Below, one piece after another: positions 6,022 to 13,639 of a stretch of 29,476 bases of DNA. The translations under genes were made by a program, and so were the position numbers. Below the pieces are notes generated by a model, which did no database searches, was not told the DNA's origin, and was given only the letters and a program-made list of their open reading frames with translations. Numbering within the stretch: position 1 is the first letter of the stretch; the number at the start of each line of letters is the position of its first letter. Source of the DNA: an uncultured Eubacteriales bacterium (GTDB taxonomy: Bacteria; Bacillota; Clostridia; Oscillospirales; Acutalibacteraceae); NCBI GenBank assembly GCA_934525065.1, contig CAKSYX010000024.1, positions 1 to 29,476 of the forward strand, given 5' to 3'.

Positions 6022-7491
6022 ATGAAAAAGAGCAAGCTTATTCTCGGCGCACTCGGTGCTGCGGCAGCGGCAAACGCAGTTCACGCCGCAGTCTTTAAGC
6101 CGAAGGCCGGAGTTGTTGCCGCCCTTTCAAAGGAGGAGGTCAACGTTGACCGTTACCGCGAACACCTTTCCGCCGCAATTCGCTTCAAAACAATTTCAAG
6201 CAGAGATGCTTCTCTCGTTGACTGGAATGAATTTGATGCATTCCATAAATATCTTGATGAGGCTTACCCGCTCATCACGAAGAACCTTGAAAAAGAAATC
6301 ATTCCCCCGGCGAACCTCATCTATCGTTGGAAAGGAAAAAGGAGCGACCTTGACCCGGTTGCCCTCCTTGCTCACCAGGATGTTGTTCCCGTTTCAGAAG
6401 GCACGGAGGACGACTGGACCCACCCGGCGTTTGACGGCGTTGACGACGGTGAGTTCATCTGGGGACGCGGCGCTCTTGACATGAAAAACCACCTCATCTG
6501 CGTCATGGAGGCTGTTGAAGCCCTCCTTGAGGACGGCTTTACACCTGAAAGAGACGTCTATCTCCTCTTCGGTGACAACGAAGAGGTTGTTGCCAACAAG
6601 GAAAACGGTGCAATGGACATCATGAACACCCTCAAAGCAAGAGGAGTTCACCTTGACGCTGTTCTTGACGAAGGCGGAGCAATGCTTCCGGTCAACATTC
6701 CCGGCGTAATCAACAACAAATACCTTGCCGGCATCGGCCTTGCGGAAAAGGGCTATGCCGACATCGAAATTGTTGTGAACGCAAAGGGCGGACATTCCTC
6801 GCAGCCGCCGAAGCACACTGCTCTCGGAAAAATGGCCGATGTAATCAAGGACCTTGAAAACAACCAGTTCAAGGCTGCTTTTTCAGAGAACATGAAATTC
6901 CTCTTTGAATCCATCGCAAGAAACTGCACTTATCCCGTTCGCCTTATCACCTGCAACATCAAGGTGCTCTATCCCCTTCTGCTTCAGGTTTGCAAGCTCA
7001 TTCCCCCGGCGGCCTGCATGACGAGAACCACGACCGGAATCACTATGGCCGAAGGCAGCCCGGCGGCGAACGTTCTTCCGCAGAGAGCGGCAATTACCGT
7101 CAACTTCAGAGCAATGCCCGGAACGAGCACCCGGGACATCGTTGACCACATCAAAAAGGTTGTCCGCAACAAGGACATTGAGGTCAACGTTCTCAACAGC
7201 AAGGAGGCCTCCAAGTTCTCCCCGATGGATTCGCGTTCATATAAGATCATCGAACGTCTCTGCAAGTCCATTGAGCCGAACTCAATCGTCTCGCCGTTCA
7301 TGGTCATGGGCGGAACCGACGCCTATCACTATGAAGCCATCTGCGAAAACATCTACCGCTATGCTCCGTTCAAGGTTGACACCTCTCTTTTGCTTTGCAC
7401 CCACGGAACAAACGAGAGAATTCCCATCAGCGCAATGAGCGATGCACTCGTATTCTTCAAAAACTATATCCGCGACGTCAGCGCAGAATAA
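6022..7491 (+). CDS. M20 family metallopeptidase (carboxypeptidase S / PM20D1-like)
   Basis: A 489-aa zinc-dependent amidohydrolase/exopeptidase. It starts at ATG 6022, with AAAGGAG 7 nt upstream and the promoter at 5930-5958. The N-terminus (about 1-28, KKSKLILGALGAAAAANAVHAA) is a short hydrophobic stretch that could anchor the protein. M20 motifs in order are LLAHQDVVPV (metal His118, Asp120), WGRGALDMK (bridging Asp153), DNEEVV (catalytic Glu187, metal Glu188) and a late GGTDAYHY with the C-terminal metal His. The spacing DDWTHPAFDG...GEFIWGRG and the length are close to yeast CPS1 and mammalian PM20D1. Those act on N-acyl amino acids or C-terminal residues, so an N-acyl amino acid or small peptide is a plausible substrate. 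It is monocistronic. Confidence 0.9.
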   Translation: MKKSKLILGALGAAAAANAVHAAVFKPKAGVVAALSKEEVNVDRYREHLSAAIRFKTISSRDASLVDWNEFDAFHKYLDEAYPLITKNLEKEIIPPANLIYRWKGKRSDLDPVALLAHQDVVPVSEGTEDDWTHPAFDGVDDGEFIWGRGALDMKNHLICVMEAVEALLEDGFTPERDVYLLFGDNEEVVANKENGAMDIMNTLKARGVHLDAVLDEGGAMLPVNIPGVINNKYLAGIGLAEKGYADIEIVVNAKGGHSSQPPKHTALGKMADVIKDLENNQFKAAFSENMKFLFESIARNCTYPVRLITCNIKVLYPLLLQVCKLIPPAACMTRTTTGITMAEGSPAANVLPQRAAITVNFRAMPGTSTRDIVDHIKKVVRNKDIEVNVLNSKEASKFSPMDSRSYKIIERLCKSIEPNSIVSPFMVMGGTDAYHYEAICENIYRYAPFKVDTSLLLCTHGTNERIPISAMSDALVFFKNYIRDVSAE

Positions 7492-7501
7492 AAACCGAAA
7501 C

Positions 7502-7553
7502 AAAGCACCGAAGCCGGAGGCAGTGAACAGCCGCGCTTCGGTGCTTTTTTGTT
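7502..7553 (+). terminator. Terminator of the M20 peptidase gene
   Basis: A 13-bp perfect stem, AAAGCACCGAAGC (7502-7514) with GCTTCGGTGCTTT (7535-7547), is followed by a T-run. It lies between the convergent M20 and dpaB genes. Confidence 0.88.
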
Positions 7554-7563
7554 TTGCCTCGGT

Positions 7564-8142
7564 TCAGCCGACGTCAAGAATCGGTTGAAGCTGCCTTTCT
7601 TCAAGCGCAGCTTCGGCCGATTCGGCTGTGCGTTCAAACTCGCAGACGACCGAAAGCGGCTTTTTGAATGGCGAATCCTGCCTCATGGGAATGAAATATA
7701 TGTGCTTTCTTGCAAGCAGGACTCCGATATTCCTTGAAGAAGCACCGAGAGAATCGTTTGAAGAAACACCGATGAGCACCGGACGTTCGTTGCGCAAATG
7801 AGACTTAACGGCGAGCGTTACGGGCGTATCAAAAATTCCGTTTGCAAGCTTTCCGAGCGTGTTGCCCGTGCATGGCGAAACTATGAGAAGGTCAAGGAGC
7901 TTTTTGGGGCCGATCGGTTCGGCGTCGGCAATGGTTGATATGATTTTGTTGTGGCAGAGTTCTTCAATTCTTTCGCGAAACTCCTCTGCCGTGCCGAAGC
8001 GCGTATCGGTTGAAAAGGCATTGAAGGACATTATCGGAACAATGTTTACGCCGCTTTTGCAAAGCTCCTCCATCGCCGAAAGCGACTGCTTGAAGGTACA
8101 GAATGAACCGGTGAGCGCGTAGCCGAAGGTGAGTTTTTTCAA
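7564..8142 (-). CDS. dpaB: Dipicolinate synthase subunit B
   Basis: The flavoprotein-like partner of DpaA (SpoVFB in Bacillus). Together they oxidise the lysine-pathway intermediate dihydrodipicolinate/HTPA to dipicolinic acid, made in the mother cell and packed into the spore core. The product is about 192 aa, close to the roughly 200 aa of SpoVFB. Flavoprotein-fold motifs include FGYALTGSFCTFKQ at the N-terminus, LLIVSPCTGNTLGKLANGI, and VLIGVSSNDSLGASSRNIG. I start it at TTG 8142 because AGAGGTG stands 6 nt upstream and the protein then begins MKKLTFGYALTG; a longer ATG start at 8199 would run into dpaA. It sits 14 bp after dpaA, in the usual dpaA-dpaB order, and should be transcribed with it late in sporulation. 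Confidence 0.93.
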   Translation of the reverse strand: MKKLTFGYALTGSFCTFKQSLSAMEELCKSGVNIVPIMSFNAFSTDTRFGTAEEFRERIEELCHNKIISTIADAEPIGPKKLLDLLIVSPCTGNTLGKLANGIFDTPVTLAVKSHLRNERPVLIGVSSNDSLGASSRNIGVLLARKHIYFIPMRQDSPFKKPLSVVCEFERTAESAEAALEERQLQPILDVG

Positions 8143-8156
8143 GGTCTTCACCTCTT

Positions 8157-8981
8157 TTAAATGTATTTTGAAATTCGGCCGAAAACGGCCTCGGCGCATG
8201 AGCGCGGACAGAATCTTCCCGGCAGGGCACTGCCGGAAACAAAGCGCGCCTTGCTTTTTTCAAAGTCGCCGCGTTCCGCGCCGTAGGGACTGCTTGCAAG
8301 CTCAAAGTAAACCGCGCCGCTCTTCATGAGTGAAACACATTCTGACGAAAAAATCCGCTCGGGAACAGTGTTGAAAACAAAATCAAAAAGATAAACCGTG
8401 CTTTCGATTTCTGCCGTGTCGAGTGCTTTATATCCGAGGGCAGAAGCTTCCGCAAGCGTCTGACTCCTTCGTGCGGCAACATAGACGTCAAGGCCGAGCG
8501 AAGAAAGCATTTTTGCAAGTGCGCGGCCTATTCTGCCGAAGCCCGCAACAAGAACGCGCTTTGAAACGAGGTATTCCCGAGTGTTTTCAAGAAGCAGTCT
8601 CACCGCGCCCTGCGCCGTCAGGAAGGCATTATATATGGTAAAGCTTTCGTCCTTGAAATAGTCAAGAACATCAGCACCGCGTTTTGAAAGCTCTTCGCAA
8701 AACGTCTGCGGCATATTTCCGCCGATGGCGAGCGCGCCCGCTCTCACGCTTTCGGCAACAAGCGAAAGCGGAAGAGAAAACCCGTTTTCATCGCTGAAAA
8801 GCATTTTTCCGTCCTTTGTGCACGGCAGCGGAAGAATCAACGTTCCGTACTGAGAAAGCTGCCCGAGGGCGGAAAGCTCTTTTTGAGTAAACGCGGAATC
8901 GTTTTGAATCTTGTTTTCGTCCAGAATTTCTTTAAGTATCCGCTGTCTGTTGTCTCCGCCGAGAATTACTGTCTTTGTCAT
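8157..8981 (-). CDS. dpaA: Dipicolinate synthase subunit A
   Basis: A 274-aa NAD(P)-binding subunit of dipicolinate synthase (SpoVFA), close to the usual length of about 297. It has an N-terminal domain (1-130) and a Rossmann domain with GFGRIG (147-152) inside VLVAGFGRIGRALAKMLSSLG. FNTVPERIF and YFELASSPYG follow, both typical of this family. It acts in the mother cell with DpaB to make the spore solute dipicolinate. It starts at ATG 8981 with a purine-rich GGAAGGGG upstream. A possible sporulation-type promoter lies at 9005-9031. Clostridium cluster I species usually lack DpaAB and use an electron-transfer flavoprotein instead, so its presence argues against that group. Confidence 0.93.
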   Translation of the reverse strand: MTKTVILGGDNRQRILKEILDENKIQNDSAFTQKELSALGQLSQYGTLILPLPCTKDGKMLFSDENGFSLPLSLVAESVRAGALAIGGNMPQTFCEELSKRGADVLDYFKDESFTIYNAFLTAQGAVRLLLENTREYLVSKRVLVAGFGRIGRALAKMLSSLGLDVYVAARRSQTLAEASALGYKALDTAEIESTVYLFDFVFNTVPERIFSSECVSLMKSGAVYFELASSPYGAERGDFEKSKARFVSGSALPGRFCPRSCAEAVFGRISKYI

Positions 8982-9004
8982 AATAAAGCAGCCCCTTCCG
9001 CTAA

Positions 9005-9031
9005 CATTCTATGAAAAAGAAAAACTATTGT
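9005..9031 (-). promoter_or_regulatory. Possible sigma-K-type sporulation promoter for dpaA-dpaB
   Basis: On the minus strand, AC (9031-9030), then 16 bp, then CATAGAATG (9013-9005). This resembles the sigma-K pattern AC-N16/17-CATANNNTA/G. The start point would fall close to the ribosome site, giving a very short leader, which lowers confidence. No sigma-A promoter was found here. Confidence 0.4.
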
Positions 9032-9055
9032 TAATGCCCTACGGGCAGCTCAGCC

Positions 9056-9085
9056 TCATATTCCGCTGTTCTCTCTGCATATTAT
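9056..9085 (+). promoter_or_regulatory. Possible sigma-E-type sporulation promoter for the deacetylase
   Basis: TCATATT (9056-9062), 15 bp, CATATTAT (9078-9085). This is close to the sigma-E consensus kmATATT ... CATACANT. It lies about 22 bp before the TTG start of a polysaccharide deacetylase gene. A TATATA stretch also overlaps, so a sigma-A reading is not excluded. Confidence 0.45.
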
Positions 9086-9107
9086 ATAACCTAAGGGGGG
9101 CGGTATT

Positions 9108-9977
9108 TTGGTTGTCAGGCTAAACAAGCTTCATGCTTTGGTTTTGGTTTTTTGTTTTCTTTGCGTTTCCTTTTTTTTCGCTGTGAGGGCAGAAAGAAAG
9201 GCAACCCACGCGGCGGAAACGCCCGGACGGAACCTGCCCGTGGTCATGTATCACCACATCACCGAAAAACCGGGCCGCGCCGGAAAGTACGTTATAACCG
9301 CAAACGAGCTGAGGCGCGACCTTGAAAAAATTCAGCAAAGCGGCTATGTGACCGTCACAGTCAGAGATCTTATCGACTACGTTGACGGAAAAAAGCAGCT
9401 GCCGGAGAAAATAATCATGCTGACCTTTGACGACGGCTTTGAAAGTGTGCGCGAGCTTGCGTGGCCGCTTTTGAAGGAGAAGCAGATGTGTGCCGAAATC
9501 TTCGCCGTCGGCAGCATTACGGAAACCTATTCTCAAAACCGCGACCGCAATGTGAACTACGCCTATCTCAACTGGGACGACCTTCGCGAGCTTGACGAAA
9601 GCGAAGAGTTTGAGGTTCACAACCACACCTATGATATGCACAGCACAAACAACAAGGGGCGCAAAGGGCTTTCAAGAAAACGCGGAGAAAGTCCCATTGA
9701 CTATGAGGAAACGCTCAAAGATGACCTTTTGCATATGCAGGAGCTTCTCAAAAGCTGCTCCGGCGTTGAATCGCTTGCAATCGCCTATCCCTTCGGCAGC
9801 TATTCAAACGAAACACTCGGCATTGTCCGTTCCTTAGGCTTCAAGTCATCCTTTGTTTGCGAAGAGAGGATCAACCGTATAGTTCCCGGAGACAGCAGCT
9901 GCCTGTTCGACCTTGGAAGATATAACCGACCGTCCGGCGTCTCCACGGACAGCTTTTTTGAAAGGCTTATGAAATAA
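9108..9977 (+). CDS. Membrane-anchored polysaccharide deacetylase (NodB domain, CE4)
   Basis: A 289-aa CE4-type deacetylase that would remove acetyl groups from peptidoglycan or another aminosugar polymer outside the membrane. One N-terminal hydrophobic segment (about 9-27, HALVLVFCFLCVSFFFAV) is a TM anchor or signal. The NodB domain follows: VVMYHHITE (about 45-53), motif 1 TFDDG (106-110, catalytic base and metal Asp), motif 2 HNHTYDMH (171-178, metal His), and AYPFGSYS. It starts at TTG 9108, 7 nt after AAGGGGGG (9093-9100). A sigma-E-like promoter and the divergent dpaAB genes suggest a mother-cell role such as spore cortex or coat modification. The exact substrate is not evident. It ends in a strong terminator. 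Confidence 0.9.
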   Translation: MVVRLNKLHALVLVFCFLCVSFFFAVRAERKATHAAETPGRNLPVVMYHHITEKPGRAGKYVITANELRRDLEKIQQSGYVTVTVRDLIDYVDGKKQLPEKIIMLTFDDGFESVRELAWPLLKEKQMCAEIFAVGSITETYSQNRDRNVNYAYLNWDDLRELDESEEFEVHNHTYDMHSTNNKGRKGLSRKRGESPIDYEETLKDDLLHMQELLKSCSGVESLAIAYPFGSYSNETLGIVRSLGFKSSFVCEERINRIVPGDSSCLFDLGRYNRPSGVSTDSFFERLMK

Positions 9978-9978
9978 A

Positions 9979-10017
9979 AAACGGTCTGCCGTTCATCTTG
10001 CGGCAGACCGTTTTTTA
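9979..10017. terminator. Bidirectional terminator between the deacetylase and CDF genes
   Basis: A perfect stem, ACGGTCTGCCG (9981-9991) with CGGCAGACCGT (10001-10011), is flanked by A-run and T-run. It works for both convergent genes. Confidence 0.9.
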
Positions 10018-10025
10018 TAGATTCT

Positions 10026-11192
10026 TTAAATATAGCTTGATTCTGCGGTAATCACAGCATAGTAGTTTTTGTTCTTTTCATGAATCTTTTCCGTCAGTAT
10101 TTCCTTGACCTGCTTTTCGGAATACCTGAAGCAAAACGGAACAACAATGTCAAAAATCAGGTTTGTATGCGTAGGTCCGTCAACAACACGGAAGTCGTGA
10201 ATATGAAGCGCAGGGTCAAGCTCACGGCAGCAGGAAAGCACCATGCCGCGCAGCTCGTCAACGCGCTCATTGTTGACAACAAGCGGATCAAGGTGAATAA
10301 CCAGCTCAATTCCGAATTTTTTTTGAACCTCGCGCTCAATCAGATCGATCGTGTCGTGCGCCTTGAGGATGTCAACCGTTGAAGGTACCTCAGCGTGGAC
10401 GGAAGCAAACGTTCTTGAAGCACCGTATGAGTGGATCATAAGGTCATGGATTCCGATTATATCATCATGGTCGAGGATGAACTCAATGAGCTCATCAACA
10501 AGCTCCTTTGAAGGCGGCTTTCCGAGAATGATGCTTATCGTTTCCCTGAGAATACCGAAGCCCGAATACATGATGAACAGCGCAACAACAATTCCGAAAA
10601 CGCCGTCCACCGGGAACGAAGTGAACTGAGAAAGAACGAGCGAAAAGAGTGTCGCCGCCGTTGCCGCTGTGTCGCTGATGCTGTCCGCAACAGCGGCAGT
10701 CATTGCAGGCGAGTCAATTTGTTTTCCGAGATAACGGTTGAAGAAAGCGAGGAACAGCTTTCCGCCGATTGAAAGCAAGAGAACGATTACCGCCGCGGCG
10801 GAAAAGACCGACTCTTCCGGTTTGCGGATTCTTTCAACCGAAGTCTTAATGAGCTCAACACCCATAAGCTCAACGATAAAGCCCATGATCAGAGCAGCAA
10901 TGTATTCGATTCTGCCGTGGCCGAAGGGGTGTTCTTTATCCGGCTTTGCGTTCGCCATTTTGAAGCCGACGAGCGTAACCACGCAGGAGCCGGCGTCCGA
11001 AAGGTTGTTAAGCGCATCACCGGTGATTGCAATACTGTGGCTCACCGAGCCGACAAACAGCTTTGCCGCGGCAAGAATCACGTTCACAAAAATTCCGACA
11101 GAGCCGCCGAGCACACCGTATTTTTCACGCACAACGGGACTTTTTGTGTTTTCGCTGTCTCTGATAAAAAGGCCGACAAGTTTTTTGAACAT
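10026..11192 (-). CDS. Cation diffusion facilitator (CDF) metal exporter
   Basis: A 388-aa CDF proton-coupled divalent metal exporter of the cytoplasmic membrane. Six TM helices are expected within about 28-215. The cytoplasmic CDF domain runs from about 230 (IIGIHDLMIHSYGASRTFASVHAEVP, HIHDFRVVDGPTHTNLIFDIVVP). The metal-site pairs are NxxxD (Asn62-Asp66 in DALNNLSDAG) in TM2 and DxxxD in AVADSISDTAAT in TM5. The Asn in TM2 suggests manganese or a related ion rather than zinc, but this is inference. The C-terminal extension of about 80 residues is longer than in the ~300-aa members. It starts at ATG 11192 with GGAGG 9 nt upstream. It follows the MscS gene by 50 bp and is probably read from the same promoter. 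Confidence 0.92.
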   Translation of the reverse strand: MFKKLVGLFIRDSENTKSPVVREKYGVLGGSVGIFVNVILAAAKLFVGSVSHSIAITGDALNNLSDAGSCVVTLVGFKMANAKPDKEHPFGHGRIEYIAALIMGFIVELMGVELIKTSVERIRKPEESVFSAAAVIVLLLSIGGKLFLAFFNRYLGKQIDSPAMTAAVADSISDTAATAATLFSLVLSQFTSFPVDGVFGIVVALFIMYSGFGILRETISIILGKPPSKELVDELIEFILDHDDIIGIHDLMIHSYGASRTFASVHAEVPSTVDILKAHDTIDLIEREVQKKFGIELVIHLDPLVVNNERVDELRGMVLSCCRELDPALHIHDFRVVDGPTHTNLIFDIVVPFCFRYSEKQVKEILTEKIHEKNKNYYAVITAESSYI

Positions 11193-11242
11193 AGCCGAAG
11201 CCTCCGTTTTTTATTTTTATTTTCCTACAGTTATTGTATAAC

Positions 11243-12163
11243 TCAATCCTTCACAATGTGAACGTCAAGCTGCTCAAAGGGAATGTTCACGCCTTTTTTG
11301 TCAAAGGCAAGCTTAACGTTTTCCTGCATGGCGTAATAGACGCTCCAATAGTCTGCGCTTTTACACCAAAGCTTTGCCGAAAGCTCAACCGCGCTCGCGC
11401 CCTGCGCACTGACAAAGACCTCGGGTACCGGTTCGTGAAGAACCTGCTCAAGGCTCATTGCAGTTTCAAGCACAATCTGCTTTGCCTTCGCAATGTCATC
11501 TCCATAGCCGATTGAGAAGGTCAGATCAACGCGGCGATTCTCCTCGGCGGAGTAGTTGATAATTTTGTTTTTGGTGAGGTCTGAGTTCGGAATCACAATG
11601 CGCTTGTTGTCCGCGGTCGTGATTATTGTGTTCATGAAGCGGATTTCCGCAACAAAGCCGGAAAGGCCGTTAACCTCAACAAAGTCTCCGTTTTTGAACG
11701 GGTGACTCATCAAAATTTGAACTCCGCTTGCAATCTGGGCAACGCTGTCCTGAAGGCCGAGACCGATTGCAACACCCACGGCACTGAACGCGGCGAGAAT
11801 AGACGTTATTTTGATGAACATTGAAAGAGCGGAAAGAACGAACGTCAGCTTTATGACGGCCGAAATTACCCTTGAAATGAAATTATAGACCGTTGCATCA
11901 ACGCCCTTCGCTTTCATCGCCTTGACAGCAAGTCTTGAAATCAGACGTGAAAGCCAAATTCCGATTATGATAATTACCACGGCAATAATAAGCGTCGGCA
12001 GCTTTTCAAAGAATTTTCCGACCAAGTCCCACTGCTTCCAGAGAGTGCTGAAATTCCGAACGGCCTCTTCGGGCTTAACGAACCGGCCGCTCTCGTCAAG
12101 CAACGGATTTGTTGTTGAAGCTGCGGTTTCAATTTCAATTTCCAAAAGTTGAAAAAGTTTCAT
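11243..12163 (-). CDS. MscS-family small-conductance mechanosensitive channel
   Basis: A 306-aa membrane channel that releases solutes on hypo-osmotic shock. Hydrophobic segments lie at about 57-76 (LPTLIIAVVIIIIGIWLS), 98-116 and 121-150. The last is the pore-lining TM3 with its small-residue helix FSAVGVAIGLGLQDSVAQIASG. The beta domain follows, with the family signature HPFKNGDFVEVNGLSGFVAEI, IITTADNKRIVIPNSDLTKNKIINYS, and an alpha/beta C-terminal domain to the end. Length and layout match E. coli MscS (286 aa). It starts at ATG 12163 with CGGAGGAACG upstream and its own promoter at 12199-12227. The CDF gene follows it. Confidence 0.93.
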   Translation of the reverse strand: MKLFQLLEIEIETAASTTNPLLDESGRFVKPEEAVRNFSTLWKQWDLVGKFFEKLPTLIIAVVIIIIGIWLSRLISRLAVKAMKAKGVDATVYNFISRVISAVIKLTFVLSALSMFIKITSILAAFSAVGVAIGLGLQDSVAQIASGVQILMSHPFKNGDFVEVNGLSGFVAEIRFMNTIITTADNKRIVIPNSDLTKNKIINYSAEENRRVDLTFSIGYGDDIAKAKQIVLETAMSLEQVLHEPVPEVFVSAQGASAVELSAKLWCKSADYWSVYYAMQENVKLAFDKKGVNIPFEQLDVHIVKD

Positions 12164-12198
12164 ATCGTTCCTCCGTTTTAACTTTATTCTTTGATAAT

Positions 12199-12227
12199 AT
12201 CATAATAACAATAACGACGAAAAGCAA
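12199..12227 (-). promoter_or_regulatory. Sigma-A promoter of the mscS-CDF operon
   Basis: On the minus strand, -35 TTGCTT (12227-12222), 17 bp, -10 TATGAT (12204-12199). It lies 36 bp from the MscS start. Confidence 0.6.
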
Positions 12228-12265
12228 TAGCTTTCGGGAATTTTACGGTAGATTCGGCCGTTTTC

Positions 12266-12294
12266 TTGACAACGCTTTACCAGGATACTATAAT
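12266..12294 (+). promoter_or_regulatory. Consensus sigma-A promoter of the TIGR00300 gene
   Basis: -35 TTGACA (12266-12271), 17 bp, -10 TATAAT (12289-12294): a perfect match to consensus in both boxes and spacing. The leader is about 26 nt. Confidence 0.88.
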
Positions 12295-12326
12295 AAAGTA
12301 TCAAACTACTCAAGCAGGTGAAAATG

Positions 12327-13430
12327 ATGTTCAAAATGCCGAAATATACCGCACCGGATTTTTCAAAGGAGCCGTTCACGTCCTTTCCAAACGTAAAAAC
12401 AGAAAAAGCCGCAAACGGCTGGATTCCGGAAAACTTTTACGCAACAACTATCTTCCCCGAATATTTCAAAATCGGCGGTGAATGGAAAATGCTCACAAAA
12501 AGCCGCATGGACTGCTCCGTTGTGATTCATGACGGTCAGCCGTACGCGGTCGAAATGCGCAACATAAAGGAGGGCGATGAGGTCGTTGTCGGCCGAACGG
12601 ACAACGGAACAAACGGCGTTTTTGTTCACTCCGATGGCTTTTCTGAAGAAAACGAAGCGGCAAAAAGCAGCCAGAGCTTTGCCTTCCGTCAGGGTCAGTC
12701 AAGAGAGACGTCATACTCAAAAGACTATGACCGCCTTTATGAAATTCTCCGCCACGACAGAGATTACGGAAAAATTGTTTGGGTTCTCGGCCCCGCCTGC
12801 GCGTTCGACAAGGACTCGCGCAAAGCAATGGCCGACCTCATTGACAACGGATACTGCCACGCGCTTTTTGCCGGCAACGCCCTTGCAACGCACGACATGG
12901 AGGCCGACCGCTTTCATACCGCTCTCGGTCAGGACATTTATTCAAAGGAAGTCACCTTCAACGGTCACTACAACCACCTGCACCTCATCAATCTCGTCAG
13001 AGAAGCGGGCGGTGTAAAGAAATACATTGAAAAGAACAACGTCAAAAGCGGAATAATGAGTGCCCTCGTCAGGAACAACGTTCCCTTCGTTCTTGCAGGT
13101 TCGATTCGCGACGACGGTCCGTTGCCGGACGTTATCGGAAACGTCTATGAAGCGCAGGACGCAATGCGCGCTCACACAAAAGAGGCAACGACCGTTATTG
13201 CCCTTGCGACACAGCTGCACACAATTGCAACGGGCAACATGACACCCTCCTATCAGGTTGTTGACGGCGTTGTACGCCCGGTATATTTTTATGTTGTTGA
13301 CGTTTCCGAATTTGCCGTGAACAAGCTCAAGGACAGAGGCAGTCTCAGCGTCACCGGCGTTGTGACGAACGTTCAGGATTTTGTTGTCAACATCAGCAAA
13401 AACCTTGTTGCTCAGAATTCATGTAAGTAA
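12327..13430 (+). CDS. TIGR00300 / LOR-SDH-domain protein (archaeal-type ornithine cyclodeaminase-like)
   Basis: A 367-aa protein matching my memory of the TIGR00300 family, which includes archaeal ornithine cyclodeaminase and the C-terminal part of cyanobacterial ArgZ/AgrE. Diagnostic stretches are GWIPENFYATTIFPEYFKIG (31-50), MDCSVVI (61-67), FAGNALATHDMEADRFHTAL (about 190-210), FVLAGSIRDDGPLPDVIGNV (about 255-275) and QLHTIATGNMTPSY. The reaction would be ornithine to proline plus ammonia or a related amino-acid step; this is from the family, not shown here. The N-terminal subdomain of about 80 residues found in archaeal members appears absent. The start is ATG 12327 or 12324; AGGTG at 12316-12320 fits 12327 best. 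The strong promoter implies high expression. No terminator is evident, so some readthrough into prs is possible. Confidence 0.82.
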   Translation: MFKMPKYTAPDFSKEPFTSFPNVKTEKAANGWIPENFYATTIFPEYFKIGGEWKMLTKSRMDCSVVIHDGQPYAVEMRNIKEGDEVVVGRTDNGTNGVFVHSDGFSEENEAAKSSQSFAFRQGQSRETSYSKDYDRLYEILRHDRDYGKIVWVLGPACAFDKDSRKAMADLIDNGYCHALFAGNALATHDMEADRFHTALGQDIYSKEVTFNGHYNHLHLINLVREAGGVKKYIEKNNVKSGIMSALVRNNVPFVLAGSIRDDGPLPDVIGNVYEAQDAMRAHTKEATTVIALATQLHTIATGNMTPSYQVVDGVVRPVYFYVVDVSEFAVNKLKDRGSLSVTGVVTNVQDFVVNISKNLVAQNSCK

Positions 13431-13539
13431 ATCGTCATATGTTGATTTATCTGTTTCGGCTTTTAAATTTTTGTTGCATAGTGCTAAATTAAATTCTTTG
13501 ACATAATTTTATTTTTTCTGACAAGTTTCGCCTTTGCCC

Positions 13540-13568
13540 TTGTTATTCTCACTCCAAAACAGTACAAT
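13540..13568 (+). promoter_or_regulatory. Sigma-A promoter of the PRPP synthetase gene
   Basis: -35 TTGTTA (13540-13545), 17 bp, -10 TACAAT (13563-13568). It overlaps the first ATG of the open frame (13568 onward zone), which rules out starts before about 13575. Confidence 0.65.
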
Positions 13569-13639
13569 TGAAATGTATGCGGCGGTGCCTTCGCGGTTCC
13601 GCTTTTCAAAACGAGAGAGATTATATGGGGGTATTCAAA

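Noticed and set aside
8143..8199. Longer DpaB start at 8199
   Set aside because: It would overlap the end of dpaA, and its residues are not DpaB-like; the TTG at 8142 has a good ribosome site.
9120..9641. A 173-codon minus-strand frame under the deacetylase
   Set aside because: Shadow of the deacetylase gene in the opposite strand; biased composition and no start signal.
13431..13480. A short TAAATC/GATTTA hairpin after the TIGR00300 gene
   Set aside because: Only six A/T-rich pairs with a 10-nt loop and no T-run, so it is too weak to call a terminator.
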